Of a stretch of DNA of 64,000 nucleotides, positions 13,573 to 26,098 are shown piece after piece. The notes under the pieces were generated by a model. It saw nothing but the letters and a program-made list of their open reading frames with translations, searched no databases and was not told where the DNA came from. Each line of letters begins with the position of its first letter. Position 1 is the first letter of the stretch. Source of the stretch: Owenia fusiformis (Eukaryota > Annelida > Polychaeta > Sabellida > Oweniidae). The stretch covers positions 32,794,866 to 32,858,865 of the forward strand of contig CAIIXF020000001.1 in NCBI GenBank assembly GCA_903813345.2, written 5' to 3'. The position numbers and the translations under genes are program-made.

Positions 13573-15493
13573 TTATTATTCTAACCCAGTTTTCTCAATA
13601 ACCATAAGGTTTTCAGTAAAGTCAGTCATTTGGTCAATTTAGGTCCAGAATCTAGTTCCTCGGAAATTGGGTCAAATTTTTAGCTAGGTCAAAGGTCAAG
13701 AACTAGGTCAAATCCAGTACTTTGTCACTTTTTTCGATTTTCTCGGTCGTCCTTCAATATTTTCGATCCGTTTTTTTTTCATTGTGTTCCTTATAAAAAA
13801 GTAGAAAACCTAGGATCGATTTAGTTTTTTGATATCTCAAACCGATTTCGAGATATCAGTGTCCGAAAACAAGGTCCAAAAAAAAGTTCTCCGAATCAAA
13901 TGTCCAGGATATTAATCATATAGAAAATTTTCTCAGGATTCCGAATCTGAAAACCAAATTTAGATCGGACTTCCGGTTCAGAAGTTATGGCGTTTTGAAA
14001 GCTCAAAAATCGCTAAATTTGGTGCCCATGTTAAGTCAATGGGAAAAAAGATTTTTTTGAAGTAAAAAATATGAAATATAGACTGAGTTTAGCTAAATAT
14101 AATGAAAGCTTTTAAAAGAATAGGACCTCAAAAGCCATCTAGCTTCAAAATTTGGACACCAAAATGCCTAGGTCAAAATCTAGGTCAAATTCAAAGTTTT
14201 TCCTTATTTTTGCGATTCTGACACTACAGATTAATTATATTCTTCGAAATTTTGTATACATGTAGCCAAGAGTACGCTAATAGTGTTAGCCTTTTGCCGT
14301 CAGGAAGTATTTTGACCCACTTTTGAGATATGGTGTCCGAAAAGTAGGTCAAAATAAAAAGTTCTCCAAATTTAACGTTTGAGTTATGAATTAAGAATAG
14401 AATCTTCTCAGAAATCCGAATCTGCAAACCAAATTTCAATTCGACTTCCGGTTCCGAAGTTATGGCGTGTCCGAAAAGTAGGTCAAAATAAAAATTCGCC
14501 AAATTTAACGTATGAGTTATGAATTAGGGGTAGAATTTTGTCAGGAATCCGAATCTGCAAATTAAATTTCGATCCGACTTCCGGTTCGGAAGTTATGGCG
14601 TGTCCGAAAAGTAGATCAAAATAAAAAATCTCCAAATTTAACGTATGAGTTATGAATTAGGTATAGAATTTTCTCAGGAATCCGGATCTGCAAACCAAAT
14701 TTCGATCCGACTTCCGGTTCGGAAGTTATGGCATGTCAGAAAAGTAGGTCAAAATAAAAAATCTCCAAATTTAACGTATGAGTTATGAATTAGGGGTAGA
14801 ATTTTGTCAGGAATCCGGAACTGCAAACCAAATTTTTTCGATCCAACTTCCGGTTCGGAAGTTATGGCGTGTCCGAAAAGTAGGTCAAAATAAAAAATCT
14901 CCAAATTTAACGTATGAGTTATGAATTAGGGGTAGAATTCGGTCAGGAATCCGGATCTGCAAACCAAATTTCGATCCGACTTCCGGTTCGGAAGTTATGG
15001 CGTGTCCGAAAAGTAGGTCAAAATAAAAAATCTCCAAATTTAACGTATGTGTTATGAATTAGGGGTAGAATTTTGTCAGGAATCCGAATCTGCAAACCAA
15101 GTTATAGAGTTTTGAAATTTCGAGAAAAATCGATCTGATGGTATCCTGATAGAAAGTCAAGAGTAGAGAAGAAAATATTGAAAAATTCATCCATCCTTCC
15201 TATCTCATCCTATCCTATCCTTCCTATCTATCCTTTCTTCATATCTTTTCCTTCCTATCCTTCCTATCCTATCCTTTCTTCCTATTCTATTCTATCCTAT
15301 CCTATCCTTCTTTCTTAATCTATCCTATCGTTCTTCCCTATTCTATCCTATCCTACCTTCCTTTTTTATTTATCCATCCCTTTCTAGATGACTCAGCTTA
15401 TTCTGGATGACTCGGCTTATTCTGGATGACTCGGCTAAAAAAAGTCTAGATCTGGAGTCTGAAATTGAACTTCGTTCAATTTCCAAAATCTAG
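13573..15493 (+). repeat. Unit A9, type K with core-repeat expansion
   Basis: 1,921 bp; the 133-bp core is repeated about six times between 14,329 and 15,105. Otherwise like A0: both share several core variants (GTAGATCAAAAT, GGCATGTCAGAAAAG) and a core ending that jumps straight to GTTATAG, so A0 and A9 are probably recent duplicates. Confidence 0.85.
14329..15105 (+). repeat. Expanded 133-bp core repeat block
   Basis: About six consecutive cores (GTGTCCGAAAAGTAGGTC to CTTCCGGTTCGGAAGTTATG), period about 133 bp. Normal units carry two intact cores here. Confidence 0.85.
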
Positions 15494-15507
15494 TTATTCT
15501 TTTTATT

Positions 15508-15725
15508 AGACTCCAGATTGAAAATCTGGAGTCTATTGTTTTTGCCAGTATTCTTCTTCTTATTAGACTCCAGATTGAAAATCTGGAGTCTATTGTTTTT
15601 GCCAGTATTCTTCTTATTATTATTAGAATGCCGGTTTCGAAAAAACGGCATTCTATAGTTTTCGCCTTTTTCTTATTAGACTCCAGATGAAATCTGGAGT
15701 CTATTGTTTTCGTCAGTTTTCTTAT
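15508..15725 (+). repeat. Mini-hairpin cluster with a variant stem
   Basis: AGACTCC-type copies start at 15508, 15565 and 15678. Between them, 15625-15654 has the same layout with a different stem: AGAATGCCG/CGGCATTCT (extended by TTT/AAA around a CGAA loop), followed by ATAGTTTTCGCC. Both arms changed together while the flanks stayed. Confidence 0.9.
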
Positions 15726-15960
15726 TATTCTTTTTCTTCTTCTTCTCCTTCTTCTTCTTATTATTCTAACCCAGTTTTCTCAATAACCATAAGGTTTTCA
15801 GTAAAGTCAGTCATTTGGTCAATTTAGGTCCAGAATCTAGTTCCTCGGAAATTGGGTCAAATTTTTATCTAGGTCAAAGGTCAAGAACTAGGTCAAATCC
15901 AGTACTTTGCCACTTTTTTCGATTTTCTCGGTCGTCCTTCAATATTTTTGATCCGGGTTT

Positions 15961-15998
15961 TTTTCATTGTGTTCCTTATAAAAGGAACACAATGAAAA
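15961..15998. repeat. Perfect 17-bp-arm palindrome at a deletion junction
   Basis: Left arm TTTTCATTGTGTTCCTT (15961-15977), 4-bp spacer, right arm its exact complement (15982-15998). In all other units the left arm is followed by AAAAAAGTAGG; here it is followed by its own inverted copy and then by core-repeat sequence. Confidence 0.95.
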
Positions 15999-17325
15999 GT
16001 AGGTCAAAATAAAAATTCGCCAAATTTAACGTATGAGTTATGAATTAGGGGTAGAATTTTGTCAGGAATCCGAATCTGCAAATCAAATTTCGATCCGACT
16101 TCGGGTTCGGATGTTATGACGTTTTGAAATTTCAAGAAAAATCGATCTGATGGTACCCTCATAGAATGTCAGGAAAAGTGAAATAAAATTGAAAAAATAC
16201 CAGTCCAGTCCATTTCCAGGTCCAAGTCAAGGTCAAGTCCAGGTCCAAGTCCAGTTTTGTCCAAGTCAAGTCTAGGTCCAAATCCAGTCCAGGACCTAGA
16301 TCAAAATTTAGGTCTATCCTATCCTTTCTATCTAGATGATCTTATTCTGGATGATTCTCCCTTCCTATCTATCCTTCCTTCCTATCCTTCCTTCCTATTC
16401 TATCCTATTCTTCCTTCTCATTCAATCCAAGTCCAGGTACATGTCCCTATTTTTGCGATTCTGACACTACACTTTAATTATATTGTTCGAAATTTTGTAT
16501 ACTTGTAGCCAAGAGTGTGCTAATAGTGTAAGTCTTTTGCCGTCAGAAAGTATTTTGACCCACTTTTGAGATATGGTGTCCGAAAAGTAGGTCAAAATAA
16601 AAATTCGCCAAATTTAACGTATGAGTTATGAATTAGGGGTAGAATTTTGTCAGGAATCCGAATCTGCAAATCAAATTTCGATCCGACTTCGGGTTCGGAT
16701 GTTATGACGTTTTGAAATTTCAAGAAAAATCGATCTGATGGTACCCTCATAGAATGTCAAGAAAAGTGAAATAAAATTGAAAAAATACCAGTCCAGTCCA
16801 TTTCCAGGTCCAAGTCAAGGTCAAGTCCAGGTCCAAGTCCAGTTTTGTCCAAGTCAAGTCTAGGTCCAAATCCAGTCCAGGACCTAGATCAAAATTTAGG
16901 TCTATCCTATCCTTTCTATCTAGATGATCTTATTCTGGATGATTCTCCCTTCCTATCTATCCTTCCTTCCTATCCTTCCTTCCTATTCTATCCTATTCTT
17001 CCTTCTCATTCAATCCAAGTCCAGGTACATGTCCCTATTTTTGCGATTCTGACACTACACTTTAATTATATTGTTCGAAATTTTGTATACTTGTAGCCAA
17101 GAGTGTGCTAATAGTGTAAGTCTTTTGCCGTCAGAAAGTATTTTGACCCACTTTTGAGATATGGTGTCCGAAAAGTAGGTCAAAATAAAAATTCGCCAAA
17201 TTTAACGTATGAGTTATGAATTAGGGGTAGAATTTTGTCAGGAATCCGAATCTGCAAATCAAATTTCGATCCGACTTCGGGTTCGGATGTTATGACGTTT
17301 TGAAATTTCAAGAAAAATCGATCTG
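15997..17325 (+). repeat. 588-bp tandem duplication (2.25 copies)
   Basis: Repeat starts at about 15,997, 16,585 and 17,173 (last copy partial). The two full copies look identical except for one G/A difference at 16,172. Each contains one core, an AAGTCCAGGTCC tract, a short pyrimidine tract and the GACACTAC segment. Near identity against several-percent divergence elsewhere means a recent event. Confidence 0.9.
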
Positions 17326-17678
17326 ATGGTATCCTGATAGAAAGTCAAGAGTAGAGAAGAAAATATTGAAAAATGCATCCATCCTTCCTTTCTGATCCTA
17401 TCCTATCCTCCCTATCTACCCTTGCTTCGTATCCTCTCCTTCCTATCCTTCCTATTCTATCCCTTCTTCCTATTCTATTATATCATTCTTTCCTATTCTA
17501 TCCTATAGTTCCTTCCTATTCTATCCTATCCTTCCTTCCTTTATCATCCATCCATCCATTCATCTTTTTCTGGATGACTTAGCTTATTTTGGATGACTTG
17601 GCTTATTCTGGATGACTCGGCTAAAAAAAGTCTAGATCTGGAGTCTGAAATTGAACTCGTTCAATTTCCAAAATCTAG

Positions 17679-19097
17679 TTATTCTTCTTATTATTCTAAC
17701 CCAGTTTTCTCAATAACCATAGGGTCTTCAGTAAAGTCAATCATTTGGTCAATTTAGGTTCAGTATCTAGTTCTCTGGAAATTGGGTCAAATTTTTATCT
17801 AGGTCAAAGGTCAAGAACTAGGTCAAATCCAGTACTTTGTCACTTTTTTCGATTTTCTCGGTCATCCTTCAATATTTTTGATCCGGGTTTTTTTCATTGT
17901 GTTCCTTATAAAAAAGTAGGAAACCTAGGGTCGATTTAGTTTTTTGATATCTCAAACCGATTTCGAGATATCAGTGTCCGAAAACGAGGTCCAAAAAAAA
18001 GTTCTCCGAATCAAATGTTCAGGATATTAGTCTTATAGGAAATTTTCTCAGAATTCCGAATCTGAAAACGAAATTTCGATCCGACTTCCAGTTCGGAAGT
18101 TATGGCGTTTTGAAAACTCAAAAATTGCTAAATTTGGTGCCCATGTTAAGTCAATGGGAAAAAAAAAATTTTTGAAGTTAAAAATACGGAATTAAGACTG
18201 AGTTCAGCTTCATATAATCAAAGCCTTTAAAAGAAGGAGACCTCAAAAGCCATCTAGCTTCAAAATTTGGACACCGAAATGCCTAGGTCAAAATCTAGGT
18301 CAAATTCATAGGTTTTCCTTATTTTTTCGATTCTGACACTACACTTTAATTATATTCTTCGAAATTGTGTATACATGTAGCCAAGAATATGCTAAAAGTG
18401 TTAGCCTTTTGCCGTCAGAAAGTATTTTGATCCACTTTTGAGATATGGTGTCCGAAAAGTAGGTCAAAATAAAAAAGTTCTCCAAATTTAATATATGAGT
18501 TATGAATTAAGGGTAGAATTCTGTCAGGAATCCGGATCTGCAAACCAAATTTCGATCCGACTTCCGGTTCGGAAGTTATGGCGTGTCCGAAAAGTAGGTC
18601 AAAATAAAAATTCGCCAAATTTAACGTATGAGTTATGAATTAGGGGTAGAATTTTGTCAGGAATCCGAATCTGCAAATCAAATTTCGATCCGACTTCCGG
18701 TTCGGAAGTTATGGCGTTTTGAAATTTCAAGAAAAATCGATCTGATGGTATCCTGATAGAAAGTCAAGAGTAGAGAAGAAAATATTGAAAAGTGCATCCA
18801 TCCTTCCTTTCTGATCCTATCCTATCCTTCCTATCTACCCTTGCTTCGTATCCTCTCCTTCCTATCCTTCCTATTCTATCCCTTCTTCCTATTCTATTCT
18901 ATCCTTCTTTCCTATTCTATCCTATCGTTCCTTCCTATTCTATCCTATCCTTCCTTCCTTTTTCATCCATCCATCCATCCATCTTTTGCTGGATGACTTA
19001 GCTTATTTTGGATGACTTGGCTTATTCTGGATGACTCAGCTAAAAAAAGTCTAGATCTGGAGTCTGAAATTGAACTCGTTCAATTTCCAAAATCTAG
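17679..19097 (+). repeat. Unit A11, type M
   Basis: 1,419 bp, typical; microsatellite about 18,795-18,985; TC hairpin loop; followed by TTATT and one mini-hairpin in A12. Confidence 0.85.
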
Positions 19098-20574
19098 TTA
19101 TTAGACTCCAGATGAAATCTGGAGTCTATTGTTTTCGTCAGTTTTCTTCCTATTATTATTATTCTTATTCTTATTATTCTAAACCAGTTTTCTCAATAAC
19201 CATAAGGTTTTTAGTAAAGTCAGTCATTTGGTCAATTTAAGTTCAGAATCTAGTTCCTCGGAAATTGGGTCAAATTTTTATCTAGGTCAAAGGTCAAGAA
19301 CTAGGTCAAATCCAGTACTTTGTCACTTTTTTCGATTTTCTCAGTCGTCCTTCAATATTTTCGATCCGGGTTTTTTTCATTGTGTTCCTTATAAAAAAGT
19401 AGAAAACCTAGGGTCGATTTAGTTTTTTGATATCTCAAACTGATTTCGAGATATCAGTGTCCGAAAACGAGGTCCAAAACAAAGTTCTCCGAATCAAATG
19501 TCCAGGATATTAGTCTTATAGGAAATTTTCTCAGGATTCCGAATCTGAAAACGAAATTTGGATCTGACTTCTAGTTCGGAAGTTATGGCGTTTTGAAAAC
19601 TCAAAAATCGCTAAATTTGGTGCCCATGTTAAGTCAATGGGAAAAAATATTTTTTTGAAGTGAAAAATACGGAATATAGACTGAGTTCAGCTTCATATAA
19701 TCAAAGCCTTTAAAAGAAGGGGACCTCAAAAGCCATCTAGCTTCACAATTTGGACACCGAAATGCCTAGGTCAAAATCTAGGTCAAATTCATAGGTTTTC
19801 CTTATTTTTTCGATTCTGACACTACACTTTAATTATATTCTTCGAAATTGTGTATACATGTAGCCAAGAATATGCTAATAGTGTTAGCCTTTTGCCGTCA
19901 GAAAGTATTTTGACCCACTTTTGAGATATGGTGTCCGAAAAGTAGGTCAAAATAAAAAGTTCTCCAAATTGAATATATGAGTTATGAATTAAGGGTAGAA
20001 TTCTGTCAGGAATCCGAATCTGCAAACCAAATTTCAATCCGACTTCCGGTTCGGAAGTTATGGCGTGTCCGAAAAGTAAGTCAAAATAAAAAATCTCCAA
20101 ATTTAACGTATGAGTTATGAATTAGGGGTAGAATTTTGTCAGGAATCCGAATCTGAAAACCAAATTTCGATCCGACTTCCGGTTCGGAAGTGATAGCGTT
20201 TTGAAATTTCGAGAAAAATCGATCTGATGGTATCCTGATAGAAAGTCAAGAGTAGAGAAGAAAATATTGAAAAATTCATCCATCCTTCCTATCTCATCCT
20301 ACCCTATCCTTCCTATCTATCCTTCCTTCATATCTTTTCCTTCCTATCCTATCCTATCCTATCCTTTCTTCCTATTCTATCCTATCCTTCTTTCTTATTC
20401 TATCCTATCGTTCTTTCCTATTCTATCCTATCCTACCTTCCTATTTTATTTATCCATCTCTTTCTAGATGACTCAGCTTATTCTGGATGACTCGGCTTAT
20501 TCTGGATGACTCGGCTAAAAAAAAGTCTAGATCTGGAGTCTGAAATTGAACTTCGTTCAATTTCCAAAATCTAG
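19098..20574 (+). repeat. Unit A12, type K, with one mini-hairpin
   Basis: 1,477 bp; the extra length over a basic unit is a single mini-hairpin (19,103-19,150, stem AGACTCCAGAT/ATCTGGAGTCT, loop GAA) in the spacer. Confidence 0.85.
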
Positions 20575-21999
20575 TTCTTATTCTTATTATTCTAAACCAG
20601 TTTTCTCAATAACCATAAGGATTTCAGTAAAGTCAGTCATTTGGTCAATTTAGGTCCAGAATCTAGTTCCTCGGAAATTGGGTAAATTTTTTATCTAGGT
20701 CAAAGGTTAAGAACTAGGTCAAATCCAGTACTTTGTCACTTTTTTCGATTTTCTCGGTCGTCCTTCAATATTTTCGATCTGGGTTTTTTTCATTGTGTTC
20801 CTTATAAAAAAGTAGGAAACCTAAGGTCGATTTAGTTTTTTGATATCTAAAACCGATTTCGAGATATCAGTGTCCGAAAACGAGGTCCAAAAAAAAGTTC
20901 TCCGAATCAAAAGTCCAGGATATTAGTCTTATAGGAAATTTTCTCAGGATTCCGAATCTGAAAACGAAATTTAGATCTGACTTCCAGTTCGGAAGTTATG
21001 GCGTTTTGAAAACTCAAAAATCGCTAAATTTGGTGCCCATGTTAAGTCAATGGGAAAAAAATTTTTTTTGAAGTGAAAAATACGGAATATAGACTGAGTT
21101 CAGCTTCATATAATCAAAGCCTTTAAAAGAAGGGGACCTCAAAAGCCATCTAGCTTCACAATTTGGACACCGAAATGCCTAGGTCAAAATCTAGGTCAAA
21201 TTCATAGGTTTTCCTTATTTTTTCGATTCTGACACTACACTTTAATTATATTCTTCGAAATTGTGTATACATGTAGCCAAGAATATGCTAATAGTGTAAG
21301 CCTTTTGCCGTCAGAAAGTATTTTGACCCACTTTTGAGATATGGTGTCCGAAAAGTAGGTCAAAATAAAAAGTTCTCCAAATTGAATATATGAGTTATGA
21401 ATTAAGGGTAGAATTTTGTCAGGAATCCGAATCTGCAAACCAAATTTCGATCCGATTTCCGGTTTGGAAGTTATGGCGTGTCCGAAAAGTAGGTCAAAAT
21501 AAAAAATCTCCAAATTTAACGTATGAGTTATGAATTAGGGGTAGAATTTTGTCAGGAATCCGAATCTGCAAACCAAATTTCGATCCGACTTCCGGTTCGG
21601 AAGTGATAGCGTTTTGAAATTTCGAGAAAAATCGATCTGATGGTATCCTGATAGAAAGTCAAGAGTAGAGAAGAAAATATTGAAAAATTCATCCATCCTC
21701 CTATCTCATCCTACCCTATCCTTCCTATCTATCCTTCCTTCATATCTTTTCCTTCCTATCCTTCCTATCCTATCCTATCCTATCCTATCCTTTCTTCCTA
21801 TTCTATTCTATCATATCCTTCTTTCTTATTCTATCCTATCGTTCTTTCCTATTCTATTCTACCTTCCTATTTTATTTATCCATCTCTTTCTAGATGACTC
21901 AGCTTATTCTGGATGACTCGGCTTATTCTGGATGACTCGGCTAAAAAAAGTCTAGATCTGGAGTCTGAAATTGAACTTCGTTCAATTTCCAAAATCTAG
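20575..21999 (+). repeat. Unit A13, type K
   Basis: 1,425 bp; the usual AGGTCA-A-AGGTCA is changed to AGGTCA-A-AGGTTA here (near 20,697). Microsatellite about 21,688-21,893. Confidence 0.85.
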
Positions 22000-23818
22000 T
22001 TATTCATTATTATTCTTTATTATTCTTTCCCAGTTTTCTCGATAACCATAAGGCTTCCAATAAAGATCATTATCCAGTCAATTTATGTCCAGTATCTAGT
22101 TCCTCGGAAATTGGGTCAAATTTTTATCTAGGTCAAAGGTCAAGAACTAGGTCAAATCTTACATTTTCAACATTCTATCATTTATCTTCGTCGTTGTTTA
22201 TCGTAACTCCTAAATCTTTTTTTCATCATGTAGCTTAGAAAAAGCCAAAGCAAAGATATGACATTAGATTTTTGATTACGCTTACCGATTTTGAAATATG
22301 GCGTCAAGAAAGTAGGTCAAAATGAAAAGTTCTCCAAATGTAACATCTGAGTTATAAATTAAGGGTAGAATTTACTCAGGAATCCGAATCTGCAAACCAA
22401 ATTTCGATCCGACGTCCGGTTCGAAAGTTATGGCGTTTTGAAATTTCGAGAAAAATCGATCTGATGATATCTTTATAGAAAGTCAAGAGTAGCGAAGAAA
22501 ATATAGAAAAAATCATCCATCCTTCCTTCCTATCCTGTCTGATCATATCCTTCCTATCTATCTTTCCTTCCTACCCTTTCCTTCCTATCCTATCCTTCCT
22601 TCCTATTCTATATCCTATCCTATATCCTATCCTATATCTATCCTATTTCCTTTCGTATATCCTATCCAATCCTATCCTTCTTTCCTATCCTTCCTATCCT
22701 ATCCTTCCTTCCTATCCTATACTATCCTATCGTTTCTTCCTATTCTATCCTATCCTTCCTTCCTATTCTGGAAGGAAGGATAGGATAGGAAGGAAGGATA
22801 GGATAAGAAGGATAGGAAAGAGGGATAAGACTGGACGACTTGGCTTATTCTGGACGACTCGGCTATATCCATCCCACCTATCCTATTCAATCATATCCTT
22901 CTTTCCTATCCTTCCTATCTATCCTTCCTTCCTTCCTTCCTATCCCATCCTTCCTATTCTGTCCTATCTTACTCTTTCTTCGGATTCTATCATATCCTAT
23001 TCTATCCTTCCTATCCTATCCTATACTATCCTATCCTTTCTTCTTATTCTGTCCTATCCTATGAATTCATCCATCAATCCATCCATCCATCGGCTTATTC
23101 TGGATGACTCGGCTTATTCTGGATGACTCAGCCTATTCTGGATGATTTGGCTATTTTGGATGACTCGACTATAATATCCATCCCACCTATCCTATCCAAT
23201 CCTATCCTTCTTTCCTATTCTTCCTATCCTATCCTTCCTTCCTATCCTATCCTACCCTTCCTATTCTGTCCTATCTTATTCTTTCTTCGGATTCTATCGT
23301 ATACTATTCTATCCTTCCTATCCTATCCTATACTATCCTATCCTTCCTATTCTATCCTATCCTTCCTCCCTATTCTGTCCTATCCTTCCTATCCTATCAA
23401 TCCATCCATTCATCCATCAATCCATCGGCTTATTATGGATGAATCAGCTTATTCTGGATGACTCAGCTTATTCTGGATGACTTGGCTTATTCTGGAATAC
23501 TCGGCTATATCCATCCCACCTATTCTATCCAATCCTATTCTTCTTTCCTATCCTTCCTTCCTATCCTATCCTATCCTTCCTATTCTGTCCTATCTTATTC
23601 TTTCTTCGGATTCTATCGTATCCTATTCTATCCTTCATACCCTATACTATCCTATCCTTTCTTCCTATTCTATCCTATCCTACCTTCCTATTTTATTCAT
23701 CCATCTTTTTTGGATGACTCAGCTTATTCTGGATGACTCGGCTTATTTTGGATGACTAAGCTAAAAAAGGTCTTAATCTGGAGTCTGAAATTGAACTTGT
23801 TCAATTTCCAAAGTCTAG
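22000..23818 (+). repeat. Unit A14, microsatellite-expanded variant
   Basis: 1,819 bp, but the conserved part is short: 5' block, a piece shared with A6 (near 22,190-22,260), one core, then about 1.2 kb of microsatellite and GATGACTC motifs before the hairpin. Confidence 0.8.
22505..23710. repeat. Expanded microsatellite with internal strand switch
   Basis: Pyrimidine (CTATC/CTTC) tracts broken by three related blocks that begin CTATATCCATCCCACC or similar (about 22,862, 23,172, 23,503; spacing about 310-330 bp). At 22,770-22,835 the + strand switches to purine (GGAAGGAAGGATAGGATAGG and on), complementary to the tract just before it. Confidence 0.85.
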
Positions 23819-25208
23819 TTATTCTTCTACCCACGTTTTCTCCTTAACTAGAAGACATTGAGTCAAGTCCTGTATATGGTCAATTTAGGTCCAGTATCTA
23901 GTTTCTGGGAAATTGGGTCAATTTTTTATCTAGGTCAAAGGTCAAGAACTAGGTCAAATCCAGTACTTTGTCACTTTTTTCAATTTTCTCAGTCGCCCTT
24001 CAATATTTTTGATCCAGGTTTTTTTCATTCTGTTCCTCATAAAAAAGTAGGATATCTAGGTTCGATTTAGTTTTTTGATATCTCAAACCGATTTTGAGAT
24101 ATGGCGTCCAGAAAGTAGGTCACACCAAAACGTGCTCCAAATTCAATGTATGAGTTGTGAATTAGGGGTAGAATTTTGTCAGGTATTCCGAATCTGCAAA
24201 CCAAATTTCGATCCGACTTCTGGTTCGGAAGTTATGGCGTTTTGAAAACTCAAAAATAGCTAAATTTTGTGCCAATGTTAAGTCAATGGGAAAAAAGATT
24301 TTTTTTAAGTGAAAAATACGAAATATAGACTGAGTTCAGCTTAATTTAATGAAAGGCTTCAATAGAAGGGGACCTCAAAAGCCATCTAGCTTCAGAATTT
24401 GGACACCAAAATTCCTAGGTCAACATCTAGGTCAAATTCAAAGGTTTTCCTTATTTTGCGATTCTGACACTACACTTCAATTATATTCTTCGAAATTGTG
24501 TATACATGTAGCCAAGAGTGTGATAATAGTGTTAGCGTTTTGCCGTCAGAAAGTATTTTGACCCACTTTTGAGATATGGTGTCCAAAAAGTAGATCAAAA
24601 TAAAAAGTTCTCCAAATTTAACATATGAGTTATTAATTAGGAGTAGAATTTTGTCAGGAATCCGAATCTGCAAACCAAATTTCAATCCGACTACCGGTTC
24701 GAAAGTTATGGCGTGTCCGAAAAGTAGGTCTAAATAAAAAATTCGCCAAATTTAACGTATGAGTTATGAATTAGGGGTAGAATTTTGTCAGGAATCCGAA
24801 TCTTTAAATCAAATGTCGATCTGACTTCAGGTTCGGAAGTTATGGCGTTTTGAAATTTCGGAAAATCGATCTGATGGCATCCTGATAGAGTCAAGAGTAG
24901 AGAAGAAAACATTGAAAAATTCATCTATCCTTCCTATCTGATCTTATCCTATCCTTTCCTTCCTATCTATCCTTCTTTCGTATCTTTTCCTACCTATCCT
25001 TCCTATCCTCTCCTATCCTATCCTTCTTTCTTATTCTATCCTATCGTTCCTTCCTATTCTATCCTATCCTACCTTCCTATTTTATCCATCCATCTTTTTC
25101 TGGATGACTCAGCTTATTCTGGATGACTCGGCTTATTCTGGATGACTCAGCTAAAAAGGTCTAAATCTGGAGTCTGAAATTGAACTTCGTTCAATTTCCA
25201 AAGTCTAG
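23819..25208 (+). repeat. Unit A15, type L
   Basis: 1,390 bp; first core reads GATATGGCGTCCAGAAAGTAGG, a variant shared with B7, instead of the degenerate GATATCAGTG form. Microsatellite about 24,920-25,100. Confidence 0.85.
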
Positions 25209-25897
25209 TTATTTTACTGGCCACGTTTTCTCAATAACTATAAGGTATCTTTTCAAGACTATTATATGGTCAAATAAGGTCTAGTATCTAGTTGGTGGGA
25301 AATGGGGTCAAATTTTTATCTAGGTCAAAGGTCAAGAACTAGGTCAAATCCAGTACTTTGTCACTTTTTCCCATTATCTCGGTCGTCCTTCAATATTTTT
25401 GATCCGGGTTTTTTTCATTGTGTTCGTCATAAAAAAGTAGAAAAACGCAATACGATTTAGATTTTTGATATGTCGAACCGATTTCGAGATATCAGTGTCC
25501 GAAAACGAGGTCCAAAAAAAAGTTCTCCGAATCAAATGTCCATGATATTAGTCTTATATGAAATTTTCTCAGGATTCCGAATCTGAAAACCAAATTCAAA
25601 TCGGACTTCCGGTTCGAAAGTTATGGCGTTTTGAAAGCTCAAAAATCGCTAAATTTGGTGCCCATGTTAAGTCAATGGGAAAAAAAAAAATTTTGAAGTG
25701 AAAAATACGAAATATAGACCGAGTTCTGCTAAATGTAATGAAAGCCTTTAAAAGAATGGGACCTAAAAAGCCATCTAGCTTCAAAATTTGGACACCAAAA
25801 TGCCTAGGTCAAAATCTAGGTCAAATTCAAAGTTTTTCCTTATTTTTGCGATTCTGACACTACAGATTAATTATATTCTTCTAAATTTTGTGTACAT

Positions 25898-26098
25898 TTT
25901 TATTATTAATGTTTTTATTATTCTTAAATCATAGTAATTTACAAAGTACAAGTAAGCAAAACCAATCGCCATTTGGCATTACAGGTCGCTTTAACATAAA
26001 TTTAGTTTAGAAGCAAGTAATAATAAAACAAAAAAAGTGCATAAAACTATTGAAAAGTTTTGTTGTTAATTGCTTAGTTGCTTAGTTGTTGGGGATGT
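25898..26098 (-). mobile_element. 201-bp retroposon-like insertion with 12-bp TSD
   Basis: Interrupts unit A16 in the middle of TTTTGTGTACAT, which is duplicated on both sides (25,886-25,897 and 26,099-26,110). Read on the minus strand the insert ends in an A-rich tail with AATAATAAAA repeats. Target duplication plus A-rich end is typical of retrotransposition; it may be a 5'-truncated LINE or SINE. Family not recognised. Confidence 0.75.

Larger units (their letters stand above)
15494..17678 (+). repeat. Unit A10, rearranged, type M end
   Basis: 2,185 bp. Contains in order: mini-hairpin cluster, a 5' block cut off at 15,977, a 37-38-bp palindrome, two 588-bp duplicates with AAGTCCAGGTCC repeats, then a normal microsatellite (about 17,377-17,570) and terminal hairpin. 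The usual GACACTAC segment appears only inside the 588-bp copies. Confidence 0.8.
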
